A stretch of DNA of 64,000 bases, taken from contig NC_054549.1 in assembly GCF_017654505.1 (NCBI RefSeq), forward strand, positions 28,755,647 to 28,819,646, written 5' to 3'. How positions within the stretch are numbered: position 1 is the first letter of the stretch; each line of letters starts with the position of its first letter. Origin of the DNA: Polyodon spathula. Its lineage: Eukaryota > Chordata > Actinopteri > Acipenseriformes > Polyodontidae. Position numbers and translations under genes: made by a program. This document shows, piece after piece, positions 47,397 to 61,151 of this stretch. The notes beneath the pieces are model-generated. The model saw only the letters and a program-made list of their open reading frames with translations, was not told the origin of the DNA and did no database searches.

Positions 47397-48772
47397 TGTT
47401 GACATTACTTTACAGAACTTCTGTTTTGCAAAATGTTATTGAAGAAATCGGTTTTGCGAATAAGTATTTATTATTATTTAGTATTATTATTATTTTATGA
47501 TGATAGTGTGGCAAAAAAAGTATCTTGGGTCGAACCAGTTAATTATATGCAAATGTTTACCGTTCTCAAAGATATTTGCAAAACCAAAATGTTTAAACAA
47601 TGACGAGATGAGATGATAGCATGGCTCTGAGTGTCAAGTTCTGCCATTTCGAATAAACGTGACATCTACTAATGTGAAATACCAGCGTTTACAGTTTCCA
47701 TGAAATGTATTTCTGAGTTGTGCACTGTAGAAGTACAGAGGCTCGTTACAGAGAAATATGCCTCTATTCTTGAAATACAGTACCGTACAGCGAGAAAGAT
47801 CTGTGTTCATAATGTACCGACGAGTTTGATTCTGTGCAGTGTTGTTTGAGAACTGCTCGTTAGGGGGTGCAGGAAACTCATCTCGCTACAACAGGTGGGT
47901 TAAGAAAATACAGTATGAATAGACCCATCTAACTCCTTGTAAACCGAACGCACTAAAGCCTGTACTGTGCTACTGTTTCCGTTATCAATGCTTCATTGTA
48001 TAATTATAAGCGTACACGGGTTACCATTTAAAAGGATGCCTTATGTGATATTTACTAGTCAGGGATGTATTGAGGCTGGGTGCCAGAAGATGAACAACAA
48101 GATACTTCATTAAATTACAATTTTGATGCAGTCTTTTTTTGTTTGTTATATATTTAAATAAAATTAGTATACGCTAGTTATCAAATTTTGACGAAAGAGT
48201 GTCTATTTTATTTAAACCTTATTCTGATACAACTCTGAGGATAAATATTAAAACGTGTATCTGTATTTGTGTAATTGAGCCAACAATAACATTTTTTAAC
48301 AACACTACAGAATGCAGCAGTATATATTTTTGTGCACTCGTGTAATTTCGATTTTGCAATGCATGTGTAGTAAAAAGCACATTGAAAAGTGTGAGTGTAT
48401 TGTCATACAGTATAGTTTTTTGTTAGATTTTGAAAATTCCGAATACAATGTGAGCACTACAAATTGCTGGTACTGTGTAGAATACTGTGAGAGGACCTGG
48501 GTGAAAAATGTAAGATTTCCCATTACCAATTATTCCATCTCCTTATAGTTCTGCACATACCAGTTCAATCATTTAAGAAAAGTATATTTCACGTGTGTGC
48601 AGTGTGTTCTCTGATCAATCCTTCAAATTACAGAAACAACAATTGAGTGATATAACCTATATCTGATAAGCTTAAAAAAAAAAAAAAAAATCAGAAAAAA
48701 AAACTGTCCTGGATCTTGTGAAGATGTGATTTAAAAGATACCATATTTTAAAATGGAAGAAACCACTGTCAA

Positions 48773-48774
<2 letters not shown>

Positions 48775-48819
<45 letters not shown>

Positions 48820-48832
48820 ATCTATCTATCTA

Positions 48833-48911
<79 letters not shown>

Positions 48912-48982
48912 ATGATATATATATCATATATATATTATATAGATATAATATATATATATATGTGATATATATATATATATAT
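48775..48982. repeat. (TATC)n(TA)n(TG)n compound microsatellite
   Basis: A GATA-type tetranucleotide array, then a long TA run, a TG run (about 48886-48911) and further imperfect, self-complementary TA repeats. It accounts for a Tyr/Ile/Cys-rich open frame. Confidence 0.95.
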
Positions 48983-50711
48983 AGAAAGATCTTTCTAAAA
49001 GATTTGCTTTTGCAGAGAGGCTGAAATCTTTTGAAAGTCTGATTTGAATGAATGAACTCAAAGCTAACAGAGGAGTGTGGTAGTGATTAACTCAGATGTA
49101 TAGTCTCATACCAACCAGTGAGACAGGCAATAATAGTAATAATAATACATCTTACTAAATGGATATACCAGTGGTCTTCAGCAGAATGCTTTCCCATATT
49201 TGTACTTGTTTTATTACATGCTGAACTGAAAGTAAATATCAATTTTCTGAAAAGCAAAGGTTTGTTTTGAACATCAAAGAACATTATAAAAAGCTTCTGC
49301 CTTGTACAAATGATGCAAATACCTCTGTACTGAAGAAATACATTCCCAGGACATGATATGTGATTATTCTAGTAAAATAGGCTTAAAATTAATTAATAAA
49401 TAAATACAATGAAGTCTTGGACAAGTGAATTCTTTCTTTGATTAGGGCCTGTCAGTTTGCATTTGCATTTTGCTGTTATGCTTTTTTTTTTTTTTTTAGA
49501 GTTAAGGAGCGGCAGTATTTAGATTCGCCGCTGTTTAGATCATTAAAATGAACCCTGTGATTGTCTCTTTTACATAATCTTGTTAGACAAAAGTCAAATA
49601 TCGCCTCTGCTGGATCTAGAAATAAATAAGCCAGTCTCAGTTGCTTATTTATTTGGCTTGATATCTGACAGGTTTCATATGGACACTCATTTGGGTCACT
49701 TCCTCCATCAAAGCGATTTGGAGAGATTCATTTCTTTCCCGGTACACCTGGGTTTGGTTTCATTCTGCTATTGCTGGAAATGCTGCACTGATGAAATCTT
49801 TTTCAAATCAGGCCAGGTGGCAGATGGAAACTTTGCTTGAGTTGCCAGGTCTCAAATTTCTAGACTTTGATCTTGTGCAGAATTGCTTTGGCTAATTTTT
49901 ATTTATTTTGTTTTTGATGTATTATGGTGGATGATTGTGTGTATAAAAATAAATAAATAAATAAATATTGGAAACATTTTACTGTCTGCTAAAAAAGCTG
50001 ATGAAAATCTGTCTATTTTCTTAATGTTTCAGTAAACAGACCCATTGTGAATTGATTGTAAGTACAGCCATTAGTAGCAGGTCCTCATTAATTGTGCCTT
50101 GCATGACTGGATTCGGATGCAAGATGGAAACTAATATAACAGTTTAAAATCCAAGCTGCTGATCAATTAAATAGTGTTTAATTCTGTATCCATCTATCAT
50201 TGTTAGCTTCATGTTTCTCAAATGGATACTGTATGTCTTGCAACTGGCTGCTGCAGAATTTCAATACTGATTTAATGTTATAAAATAAACATACTTTTAC
50301 TTCAGTGTGTACATGTAAACTGATCTGTGACCCAATGTAACCCCCACATAAACAGATAGGTGACTTTTTGTTTGCGTGGAATGATGTTTAAGATATTCTG
50401 CAGAAGGCTGCCCCAGTTTTTGCCAGTTATGTTGGTGCTGTGGACTGCCGGCCATTTGAAACACAGCTTTAACAGAACTCATTAAGTCCCCAAACAGCTG
50501 TCAGGCAGACGTAGCATTTGGTCACTGCAATTCAGACTGTATTCACCTCCTGGGTGCCAAAAGTATAAATCCAATACACTCTGACTAATCACTTTGCCCA
50601 GAGCCCTCCCTTTGTAAAATAATAACAAAGCTTATCCCTAGTGCTACCGCAGGCAAATGTATTAATCCTAGTTACCAACTAACAGTTGCCAAGCGTATGT
50701 GTATATATATA

Positions 50712-50888
50712 CAGTGCTCACCCGTTATAACGCGCCTCGTTATAGTGTGGAATCGGTTATAATATGATAGGGTTGTTGCTCCGAAAGCCATTGCAGTAAC
50801 CCTTTTATGGTTGTTATAAGGCGGAACACAAAGAGCATGGTCTTGTAACTATGGCTCCCCACTATAGCGTTATAAAGGGTGAGCACTG
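50712..50888. mobile_element. MITE with pogo/Tigger-like ends, 177 bp
   Basis: The left end CAGTGCTCACCCGTTATAACG and the right end CGTTATAAAGGGTGAGCACTG are inverted repeats with a single-base length difference. The left flank ends in TA. The right flank is TG, so one side of a TA duplication is changed. CAG ends and small size fit a non-autonomous Tc1/mariner-pogo element. No transposase. Confidence 0.75.
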
Positions 50889-50913
50889 TGTGTGTGTGTG
50901 TCTGTCTAATAAT

Positions 50914-50977
<64 letters not shown>

Positions 50978-51004
50978 TCACACACTCACACACATTCACA
51001 CACA
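50889..51004. repeat. (TG)n, (TA)n and (CACA/CACT)n microsatellites
   Basis: GT run directly joined to the MITE right end, an AAT cluster, about 25 TA units (50919-50971), then a CA-rich run. It accounts for repeated Ile-Tyr open frames. Confidence 0.9.
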
Positions 51005-54000
51005 TTTGGTTTAGACATCAATATTGTCCTCCCCTTTGAGATATTAGTTTACTTGAATATTAGTTGAATACTTTTTGAGGACCATATTTATTAACTCCTG
51101 GAGTAAAATCCAAAAGGAAGAGTGCTTAAAGCACAAAACCAACCAAATAAGTGAAGTAAGTAGTACATCTCAGCTTTGCTTTATCAAAGATGCACACATT
51201 ATGGTAATATGTTTTTCATTTTTAATTCTATAGCTTTTATTTATTTTTTTCATAGCTATGATGGACCAACACATTGGTGAATGATTTTGTTCATTACCAG
51301 TCAAAGCAGTCATTATCGACAGTACAGTCACAGGGAAAGAAGCAGTAACCGAGCTTGTAGGAGTGTTGGAGTGGGTGTTTCAGTTCTTGAAAAATAGCAG
51401 TAAAGCCCTTTTACTATAATATGTTTGACCTTGAATTATATTGCTTTGTTGTTTCTAGTTTTCTATGATCAACAGGTTTTTACATTCTATTAAAAAATGA
51501 GTTAATTAAAGGCAAATTAATTAGAGTAAACTAATGCTCTTAATAGTTGAGATTTTAAACATTTTAAATTTATCCAAACATATAATTTTTTTTTAGAATT
51601 GTGTCTACATTTTTAAACGTATTAGAAAAATGTGAAATATAGGTGTTGGTCTTGGTGTGCATACAGTAATAGTAAGGGTTATTAATTTAACAGTCAGTAT
51701 TTCAGTGAACCTTTGAAAAGTCTGAATCTCAGGCCTACCTGCAAGTGCTGCACATAATATTTGCAGAGAAGTGAAAGCTGAGGATAAGAGTTAGTCACCA
51801 GAACTTATGAATGATCCCCTGCTATGTAAATGTGCAGCTTGAAATGTGGGGCTGGGATCCAAGTAGTGTTAGCAGAAAGATTTGAAAGGGGTACTGTGTT
51901 CTTTCTCTTTCCTGGCAGATCAATATTTTGTTCCTTGATGCTTCCTGTAATAATACTGTGCAGGATGTTGTGCCGTTATTTGCGGACTGCCTTGACCTAA
52001 TGGAGTTCTAAAATGGAATTGCTTCTCAAGATAGGGGACGTTGGGTTGACGTGATATTCAGAGACTTAGTCATGCACTCCAGGTTGTGATATAAACTGGT
52101 GCATGCAGTAAAACAGATAACTAGAAAAATACCTTTTTAGGTACAGATTATTTGACTCTTGTATAGAATACATTACATCATGTGAAATTGTGGTTCAAAC
52201 TGGCCTGCAAGTTGAAATCTAATGGGTTGAAAGTTGGTTTCTACAATGTTACAAAAGCAATAATAATGCAAAATAAATTCCTGATTTTCAGTGACATATA
52301 ATTGCAATAATACCCATCATATATACCCAAATTAAGACCTGTCTGGCAATTCCCATTGGATATTTTTGCTTGAATATAAAACCATATGAAATAAATGAGT
52401 TTTGGCTTTTGCATGTATTTCGTCTACCCTTTCTGTCCCAGTATTACTTTGAATGATAACCACATTATCTTGTTGTCTCTAACATTTTTGACTGATGGGG
52501 GAAATTACACTGCTGTAGTTGAGGATTTAAAAGAGGAAACTCTTTATTTTTTCATTCTAGCTGATAACACCATCACCATGGGCTTAGCCTGTGTTGAGAC
52601 ATTAAGTATGTCATTTTAATGGATGATAATGCATGTACATAATATGCACACGGTATGCTGTGCGCCTTGGTGAAAAAATAATAATTCTACTTCCACAAAT
52701 TGACTCATCTTAAAGGGCAGATCTGTAAATGCATGTAGTGTGCACTGCTGGGGTCTGTTCCGCGTCATCATTGAGGTCATTGAGAGCTGGATGAGTGCAG
52801 CCATCTACATTTTCATAATATCTAATATTGTACCTGTTTAATATCCTATTATGTGTCCTTTGTCATTCTCAATGATTGTTTCCTCTTGGATCATTATTTA
52901 CCAGAATCTTTTAAAATTGCTTATGAAATTTCTAAAGGAAAGTGGTTTGAAATATGTCCACTAGGTGTGTGCAGCTGTTATTTCTGTCCTCTCGGAAACT
53001 GTGATTTTGTATCCATTTACCAACTAACAGTTGCCAAGCATCACGTGTGCATGTTATCGACTACAGTAGGTGATTTTTCAATATTGCAGCCTCCAGTCTT
53101 TCTGTACAGTCAGCTGCCGCCTCTGGATAACTGGGTGTAAACAACCCCTGCCCAACCCCCACAACACACACCCAGACACACACACACTGGAACATTAAAC
53201 AGCACCAGGCTTGCAGTAAACAGAATTGCTTTTCATTGGGGTAAAAGTGTTTGCATTCCAGTCTTCAAGTGGGAGGTAACTCAGGGGTGTTTTCCAAATC
53301 ATTCAGAACTTTCTGGCACATTGCTAAACCAGCTATTCACACAGCCACTTAATGAATGGGGCTTTGTGATGCACTGGGGTGGGTTTGATTCAATGGCAGT
53401 CTCTGGTTCTTTTCGGAAATTTTTGTTGATTTAAACTAGGAAAAAAAAAAAAAAAAAAAAAAAAGCCTAAAAATTAACACCCAGTTTTGCTGAGTTACAC
53501 AGTTTACAGCAGGCTTAATGTTGTGAAGTTACATTCATTATATACAGTTCAAATCATAAAACATGGATTATTACAATATTGTGCCAGTATGCATAATTTC
53601 TGTGTGGAGTGGCAGGCTGTAATCAGGTAAATTAAAATCCAACAAAATGAATTAATTCCTTCTTGGTATATCCAACAGTCAAAGCATGATTCTTTTCCTT
53701 AAACCAGGATATCCCTTCAAATGTATTGGGACCAAACATATTACAACTAAATAAGTTTACCTTTTAAAGGGGGTAGTGGAACCAAATTGTTTTTAATGTA
53801 TTTATAGAAGTTCAGTCAGTCATTATGAATGTAAGTACTTTTTTTGAATTGATGGTTCTGCTTTTTTTGAATTGATGATTGTTCTTTTTTTAATTCATTA
53901 GATTATTTTTTTTATTTTGCATGCATTTTAGTTTGATTTTCTGACACCTTTTCGTTAATTGTTACTTTCTAGACTTTTAGTCCACTGTTTAGTGCTTCAA

Positions 54001-56361
54001 TTGTAAGGTTTCCTTCCTATGGATAAAGGTTGCTGCATTGGTTATTAATTTGAAAACCTGGCAGGCAGATGTGGTTCAGGCAATACGCTTTGGAAATGGG
54101 CACTTTAATACAACTCTGGGCACAGCTAATCCAGGGCTGGATTACAGATAGGTCTTGTATGAGGGGCTCTTATGATAACGTTACCATAACAAATCCGGAT
54201 TCCTGGCCCTGTTGGGTCATGTGGATGTTTACAGAGATGGAATTCAAGAGGATCCCTCACAGGAATGGGAATGCTTTAAGACAGGACTTAAGCCTTTGGT
54301 TTTTAATTTAGTACTCCTAGTAAATGTTAAACAATCAAAAGTTCAATTTTATACTGTCAAGTTTGATACACAACAGAGTTCTCTGATTCTTGGTCATGTT
54401 AGTGTACTGTAGACCCGTTAGTTTTAGCCTCACGACATATTTAATATGATTCAACGGTTTATATACACTTGTCCAGTACAAGCACTACTCATTCTCAAAA
54501 TGAAGTGTCAATTTTACTTCAAATCTACAATCCTTTCTTCCTGAGGGGCCATTCCCTTTAAACTATGCCCTGTGAGATGATTTGTTCTTGTTCACAAAAA
54601 CATCTAGTTCATCAAAGGCAATGGGCAAGTCCCACAGCAGCTGAAAACCACATAATGGCGGGCACAGTGCTCCAGTTTGTACTTTATGCATTAGCGGGGC
54701 TGAACTTTTGCAACACATACATAGCCCTGAATCTATCTGAATTCTAATTCGAGACAATAACGATATTGACTAAAAGGGAGTTTTTTTTTTAAAAAGAAAG
54801 AATGAAAACATAACATTTGCATTGGGAGCTGTTTGCTCTTTAATGATAGCAGCACAGCACACCAGAAGTACCTCATTGTCCCGTGCTGGTGGGTGTTGCT
54901 AGAAGCTGAAGTCAAGATTTCTGAGCACTATATATTACCAACCGAGTCTCTCACTATTCTATGTCCCCCAGAAGCAGTGGGAAACAGAACCCAGTGGACT
55001 CTACAGAATGCCCGAAGTAAGAACATATCAATTAATACAGTAGAATGTTTAAGCTTGTTTTTTCCTGTGCCCTCTGTAGAAGCCAGAATAATTAGTGCAA
55101 TTGTTTGCTGGCACAGGTCTCCTGAATCGTAGTTATGAATGGGTGACTGCCCGTGGTCAGACCAGCGTGTTTTATTTTAATGAGGTGCCACATGATACAG
55201 TAAGTGAGAAACAGAGACTGAAGACAAACCCTTGGAGTCAAAGCAAAATCTGGAGGTGACAAACCTCTCTACACCCATTTCTGCTGTCCATGTTGCTTCA
55301 GTGTGAAATTCACTCCGTTTTTACCTTGAAGTATGTGATTTGAAGCCAGGTTAAGAGTTAAGAGTGTTTATTGGAGATGGTGGCCACCTGGAACATTGAT
55401 GGCAGATCCCAAGTGATCAGCACCGTGTGGTGAAGTGGCTCACATCTATATCTATTATTTCAAAGCCTGTTTTTATATTTAAAAAATACGTATTTTTAAC
55501 AGAAAGCCTTTTTTCTAAATTAGCATTGCTGTGTATTACAATTACCTTTCTTCTGCTTTCCTCTATTAATTATTATTTTGAACATTCAGTCATTCATTAC
55601 TCCTTTCTCCATTGGATCCAATATCACAACTGAAGCAACAGGTAATTTGAATTTAGGTTTAATTGTTATGTGTTATTTAGAGCTGCAACATACAAATAAC
55701 TATAGCTTTATTACTTGCAAGTAAATTGGCTTCAAACTGGTCACTTATTTAAAGCTGTTGGGTGAAAATGCTACCGAGATCCTGCCCAGAACACAGCCGA
55801 CAGCTCCAATGATTATTATAATGCCAAATAACATCTCTTCATTTCTCAAGGTACACTATAGGTGCTCATTTAGCTTGAACAAAACTGTAAACATAACACT
55901 CAACATAAACGATTAACATTCCTCGGAAGTCCTCTTTAGTTTTCTTCATTAACAGGGATAATGTTCTGTTTTCTTATTGTAGCCGTGGCTGTGCACAGTA
56001 AAAATAACTAATTAAAAGCATACAGCCACAAACTTTGTGTCTCTTCAGTAGTGTTTGGCACTGCAGGTCGGTTCTGCTCTTTGTCATTGCCTCCTGAATA
56101 GCTATACCAATCCGGTAGCATTGGCAAAGACAGATTATTACATATATGTGCTGATCATTCAAACAGAAGGATTAGTCTATGGTAAGGAGCTTAGGTGCTT
56201 GCCTTCCTGCCTATGTGTGTACATGAAAATGTATCGGTTTGCATTATATGCTCAGTCTGAGCAAGTTGCTTGTTAAAGCAAAATAACCCACCCACCCCAC
56301 CCCTGAAGAAAATAACATACTGTTATATGAGTTCTGTTTTTATTTTCATTGTTTTCTATAC
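51005..56361 (+). other. dock3: dock3 intron 1, middle part; no exon seen
   Basis: AT-rich. A 24-A run at about 53441-53464. Two short words recur here: TTACCAACTAACAGTTGCCAAG at 50671 and 53019, and ACCTGTTTAATATCCTATT at 52832 and at 16697 in the semaphorin gene. They point to an undefined dispersed repeat. Open frames near 54833-55132 and elsewhere have no recognised domain. Confidence 0.5.
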
Positions 56362-56366
56362 ATACT

Positions 56367-57072
56367 TGTGGAAGGGTGGTGGGTAATTCACTGACACAGG
56401 AGACACAGGTGGATTTGGCAACACCGCACAGGTGCCCAGTTTTATTTTGGGGTGCTCTTTTTCTTTTCACCCACAGATGGCGCTGTTGGTCCGTGGTCTG
56501 CTTACCAACAATGGTAAACAGAACCACGGGAATACCAAGCAATGGTACACAATACCGGCGCACTTGCAGGTGCTTCGAAACAATAATTCAAAACAGAAGG
56601 CACAAAGAAACAGGGAAAATAAACCAGTAACAAAACTACAAAGAAAAGGTGCTGCACTTGACAGCTATATCCCAGTCGCCGCTACCCGTGCGACCCGGAT
56701 CACCGTCCTACACTGCCGGCTAACTAGCCTGCTCCGTTACAATACTCCGGGGTCTGCCCAAGGGTTCCCCGCTCTCACTGTCTCGCTGTGAAACTTCCCG
56801 GCTGATTCTCGGTCCTGGACCAGAGCTTCTGCACTCTCGACGCGTCTAAGTGGGCAGACCTGAGGAAACAACAGAGCGTTAACTTATAGGGCTAACAATC
56901 TCCCCAAGACCCGCCTCTCAGCCATTCAGAGAGGGGGAAAGTCCACACACCCACTTTCCCACCTCCCTGTGTCACTGCCATGACTCCCAGGCGGTTGTTG
57001 GACGACTGTCGCACTCTTCCTGCAGCACTGTGAACACGCCAGCAGAGTCAGCACAGATCTCCCCCTGCTACA
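56367..57072. mobile_element. Solo LTR, 706 bp, with 5-bp target duplication
   Basis: Starts TGTGG and ends CTACA, the TG...CA ends of long terminal repeats. It is flanked by identical ATACT on both sides (56362-56366 and 57073-57077). Inside it is clearly richer in G+C than the surrounding intron and has an AATAAA near 56616. No gag, pol or second LTR is nearby, so it is a solo LTR left by recombination. Whether it came from a Gypsy-type or other LTR retroelement cannot be told. Two open frames inside it are not genes. Confidence 0.85.
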
Positions 57073-57077
57073 ATACT

Positions 57078-59377
57078 TAATATTCAGTCTAAGATACTGC
57101 TTCTGAAAAGACTCCTAATACTGCATCAGACCACTAAGGGGGTGCAGATGTAACTGAGTGCAGAGTATACTGACTATAACCACCCGTATTTGAGCCGTTA
57201 GCAAATCATTATTTGCTTGTTGATTACACTATCACAACGACTGTAAGACAACTTTTAATGCATTGAACAGTAACAGAGCGGATGTTATTTATTCTGGACT
57301 GACTCAATTATTCATGATAGCCCACTTCTGTATGTATGTGAATTTTTATATAATTTATTATAAACAGTTTATATCTGTAGAAACATGGTTGCTTTTTACA
57401 TGCTGTCCCTAATATTGAAATCCAGGTCAGTACTGAAATGGTGTAAAGCATTATATCTAAATACTGTACAATACAACAGGTCTGTGTAAATCAATGCTCT
57501 ATCAGTTACATTTTTTATTGTTTTCTTCAAATGGGGCTTTCCATGCATCCTGTCGATACAGGATTTCTCAAGAACAGGTGTTTTATTTGATCTGTGTGGA
57601 ATAAGGTTGATGCCTGAAGGGTTAACTTTGTACAAACTGCATTCTGTGTTAGAAGTTGCAATGTTCAAATAAAATAATGCTTTGATAGTTTGATTCCAAG
57701 GGAAATTATTTTACATTTTTTCTTGCCACCATCCATCTTAATATTTCTGCGGGAATAGTGCTGTTCATAAATCAATACTACAATGGTTTCTACAGTATCA
57801 GACTATTGTGCCTTACAGATAGTCCATTTGCATTTTGTTGCTGTCTGACAGCCAGTCCACATTGGTATCTGTTTCAGAAGCTAAACAAGGATGGGCCTAG
57901 TTAGTAAAGGCTTTTCTTTTTAATAAGGTTGCTGTGGATGGTTAAATGTCACATGATGTCAAGACAGGGGTCATCATGAATATACATAGTCCACCATTTT
58001 CATAATCAAGCAGACTGATCAGTATAATTAGTGACAGAGCCACCAAAAAATATTGATACTGTGATAATGGATTGTTCCAGCACTACCCAGATCCAGCACA
58101 ATAGATACAATACCTAGATGCCTGAGTAAATTTCATTGCATCACATGCTGCTGATACTGCACTCAATATGCAGGTTCACATTGCTAGCAGTTTTTGCAAT
58201 GAAGATAGTTAGTATGCCGGTGAGAATAGTCAATACTTTCCTATCCTGGGTGTTTGTATTTGGCCCCTATATACTATTTGGTTTTCATCCCTCTGGTCTT
58301 AATTGTGTACAAGCAGTACAGTATGACCCATTAAATATTCTATTGGAACCATTAGCCATTCAGTACAATTTCATTGCACATATAGTTGAGTTATACATGG
58401 ATCCCTAAAAGGATAGTGACTTGGTTTGTTTGAAGGGTCATCAAGTTGAATTGTATCGATTTGAAGGCCTTTGACCCCATATATTATGACTGCTTCAATA
58501 ATTTCAATAATTTATACCAGAAGTATCAAATGTAATTTATTTATGCTATTATACAAGAAAATATTTAGTCAAAATTTTAATAAATAAAACCTATTCCATT
58601 TTACAGAAGAGTATTTCTCAAGAAAGTAATTTGGTTTATTTGTTTTGCCTCCTGTGTTAACCAGTGCAAGATTGTACAATGTAGTCAACTATTGAAGTTA
58701 TATAATTTTGAAAAAAAAAATTCAGCCATGAAAAATCTAAATTAATTTTAGAATGGTTATTGTAATGTATTTTTTTCAAGCCTATTTAGTTTCCTCTGTT
58801 GAGTGGAAACAAAAACAAATCGGTTTCTAATTTCTACATCTAATGACTAAATATAATCCAAAAAATGCAGTTTAATTGCTAAAGTGCATAAGGACCTGAG
58901 GAGGTTCTTCCAGCTTGAATACATGATAAACTGGAAGTAGCATAGTAAAGGACAGGATATGTGTGTATGCATTGCTGGATAATGGAGGTGGAAATAGGTC
59001 TGAATTCACTTGGCAAAATGTATCTAAAATATCCCAACTGGTGCAGCTTGAACCATTCCTTATTTTGATCCTTAAAGCCCCCCCTTGCTGGAGATGAGCT
59101 GTGTTAGTGCAGTGGATGTAGGTTCAGACTGAATAGTGAGACTTTCCTGCGATGCTTAGAATAAGTGTGGTGGTTGTTATGGTGATTTTTCTCTGAAAGA
59201 TACAGCTGGGTGTATATGTGAAAGAGGAATTCTGGAGCTCCCAGTGACGAAGCAAGGAGAATGACTCTGACATCTATACAACCCACTGCATCTTCTCTTG
59301 TCGTCTCCATAACAACCTAAGAATATACTGCAAAGTGCAAGTGATTTTACACAGTTTGTTTCTGCTGTTATTGGAAT

Positions 59378-59447
<70 letters not shown>

Positions 59448-60937
59448 AGCCTCCAGAAACCTCATTAAATTCTGTAATTTGAACTTAACGTATTATTTTA
59501 ATATTGAATTTTTTTTTTTTTTTATTTCTTTTACCTGTAGTAGGCTATTGCATTGTGCATGTCTTTCTGGATGCCTACTTACAGTTCTGGTGGTTAATTT
59601 ACTTTCAAAGTATACAACGTCAAATTTGGAAGGCATGTGAGTGGGAGGCATCCAGTTGGTTTGTGAACAGGAATGTGAGACAACTGGGGTAAGCATTCAA
59701 TTGATGGACTCCTGGCCCATTTAAATAGGGCATCATTTCAAAGTCTTTTCAAACATGCAGTTTTATGAACTGTTTGCAGCTGCACCACCACCCCTTCCAT
59801 CCTGACATTGCAGATACAGTTTGGGGCGGGGAGAAACCTGCATACAAAACCCATTAATGTAAGACAAATTCATCTCTGTTTGCTTCTTGACCAGCTTTGA
59901 TCTCTGATCTCCTGGAGTGGAAGCTGGTTGTGAACTGTTACATTGCTCTGTAATTGTTTCCTGTAATGTGACCTCTCTCCCCTTTTGTTATTGATAGAAG
60001 CTAAATGACTTTGCTAGTGACAGCAGCCAGTCTCCCCCTGTCCCATTTCTAATGAATCTGTTCTGTCTTTTCTATTTAACATTTACAGTGTGTGAACAAA
60101 GGAGTGGCTGTCATGTGCTGGTTTTGATTCTACATAAAGGCTACTAAAACTAGATTTTTCATTAGCCAAGTTGCAGTTAAATTGTTCTATATCTGAATGT
60201 ACTACAGTTACTTATTATGTGAAGCGTTAAGCGAGGTTATTTAAGGTCTGAGCCTTTTTAAATCAGATATGATAATAATTACATTTAACTGCAATGAGCA
60301 ACATTGCCAGCAAACACTCTCTGTTTTATATTCAGCACTGCTGAGCTTTCTGTCACAACAATTGGAGCAGCCTCAGTCTTTACCAAAGCACAAGTCACTG
60401 CATAGAGGATCGCATCAGAAGTGTTTAAACTGAACAGAAAAAGAATAGCAGCGCTCCATTCTGTTTCTTTGCTGCATACTGATCTGGCTGCAGGGTTGCA
60501 ACATTCAGAGCCACTTTGTCTGAAAAAGAGCACTAAGGACTTGGCTACACTCACTTGGCGTCAACACTGCCTATTGTGGTGAACATAAGCATGCACCCAG
60601 CTTCAAACCTAGAAACTTGAACCTGAACCAAAGCACCACTGGGAGTAGTGCATTAGTGTTCGCAAACGTTCTCACAGTCCCATTTTAATTTAAAGGAATT
60701 CTTGCTGCTGTATTGTCTTTGTGCCGTGACATCTGCCCTCTTAGATATTTGGGGCTAGATGTAGTAGAAGCCCCGAGAAGGGATTAGATCTTGATGGATT
60801 CCTTTTACAAACAGAGACGTAATACAGTTCATCTGTATTTGTGATGTTTGATGATGAGTGACTGATTTGATGATGAGTGACTGATTCATTCTGTGACATG
60901 GTTGTATATAGTTATTGTATTTGTAGTAACTGAATTC
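57078..60937 (+). other. dock3: dock3 intron 1, later part; no exon seen
   Basis: AT-rich, no recognised exon. The stretch 59880-60110 is free of simple repeats and may be a conserved element (weak). A (TC)32 array is listed separately. A 20-base unit GATTTGATGATGAGTGACT is tandemly duplicated at about 60845-60885. Confidence 0.45.
59381..59444. repeat. (TC)32 microsatellite
   Basis: Pure 64-base pyrimidine tract. It explains the Arg-Glu and Ser-Leu repeat open frames on either strand, and it could form H-DNA. Confidence 0.97.
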
Positions 60938-60945
60938 CTGTAAAG

Positions 60946-61143
60946 CAGTGGTCTCCAACCTTGGTCCTGGAGAGGTACTGGGTCTTCTGGTTTTTGTTTT
61001 AACCGAGCTCTCAGTTACTTCATTGCACCAATTATTAATTCGTGAAGATTAACAGGTGTTCCAGATCTTTAGCCATTGATGACATCGACACCTATCAAAC
61101 CTGAGGATTTGGGGCTCTCCAGATCCAGGGTTGGAGACCCCTG
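60946..61143. mobile_element. hAT-type MITE, 198 bp, with 8-bp target duplication
   Basis: The left end CAGTGGTCTCCAACCTTGG and the right end CCAGGGTTGGAGACCCCTG are inverted repeats. Both sides carry the 8-base direct repeat CTGTAAAG (60938-60945 and 61144-61151). CAG...CTG ends with an 8-bp duplication are diagnostic of the hAT superfamily. No coding capacity. Confidence 0.92.
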
Positions 61144-61151
61144 CTGTAAAG

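Noticed and set aside
48775..48982. CRISPR-like regular repeats
   Set aside because: It is a microsatellite with no spacers, in a vertebrate genome.
56432..56791. 119-residue basic open frame
   Set aside because: Lies wholly inside the solo LTR and has no similarity to a known protein.
59177..59446. Arg-Glu repeat protein frames
   Set aside because: Direct translation of the (TC)32 microsatellite.
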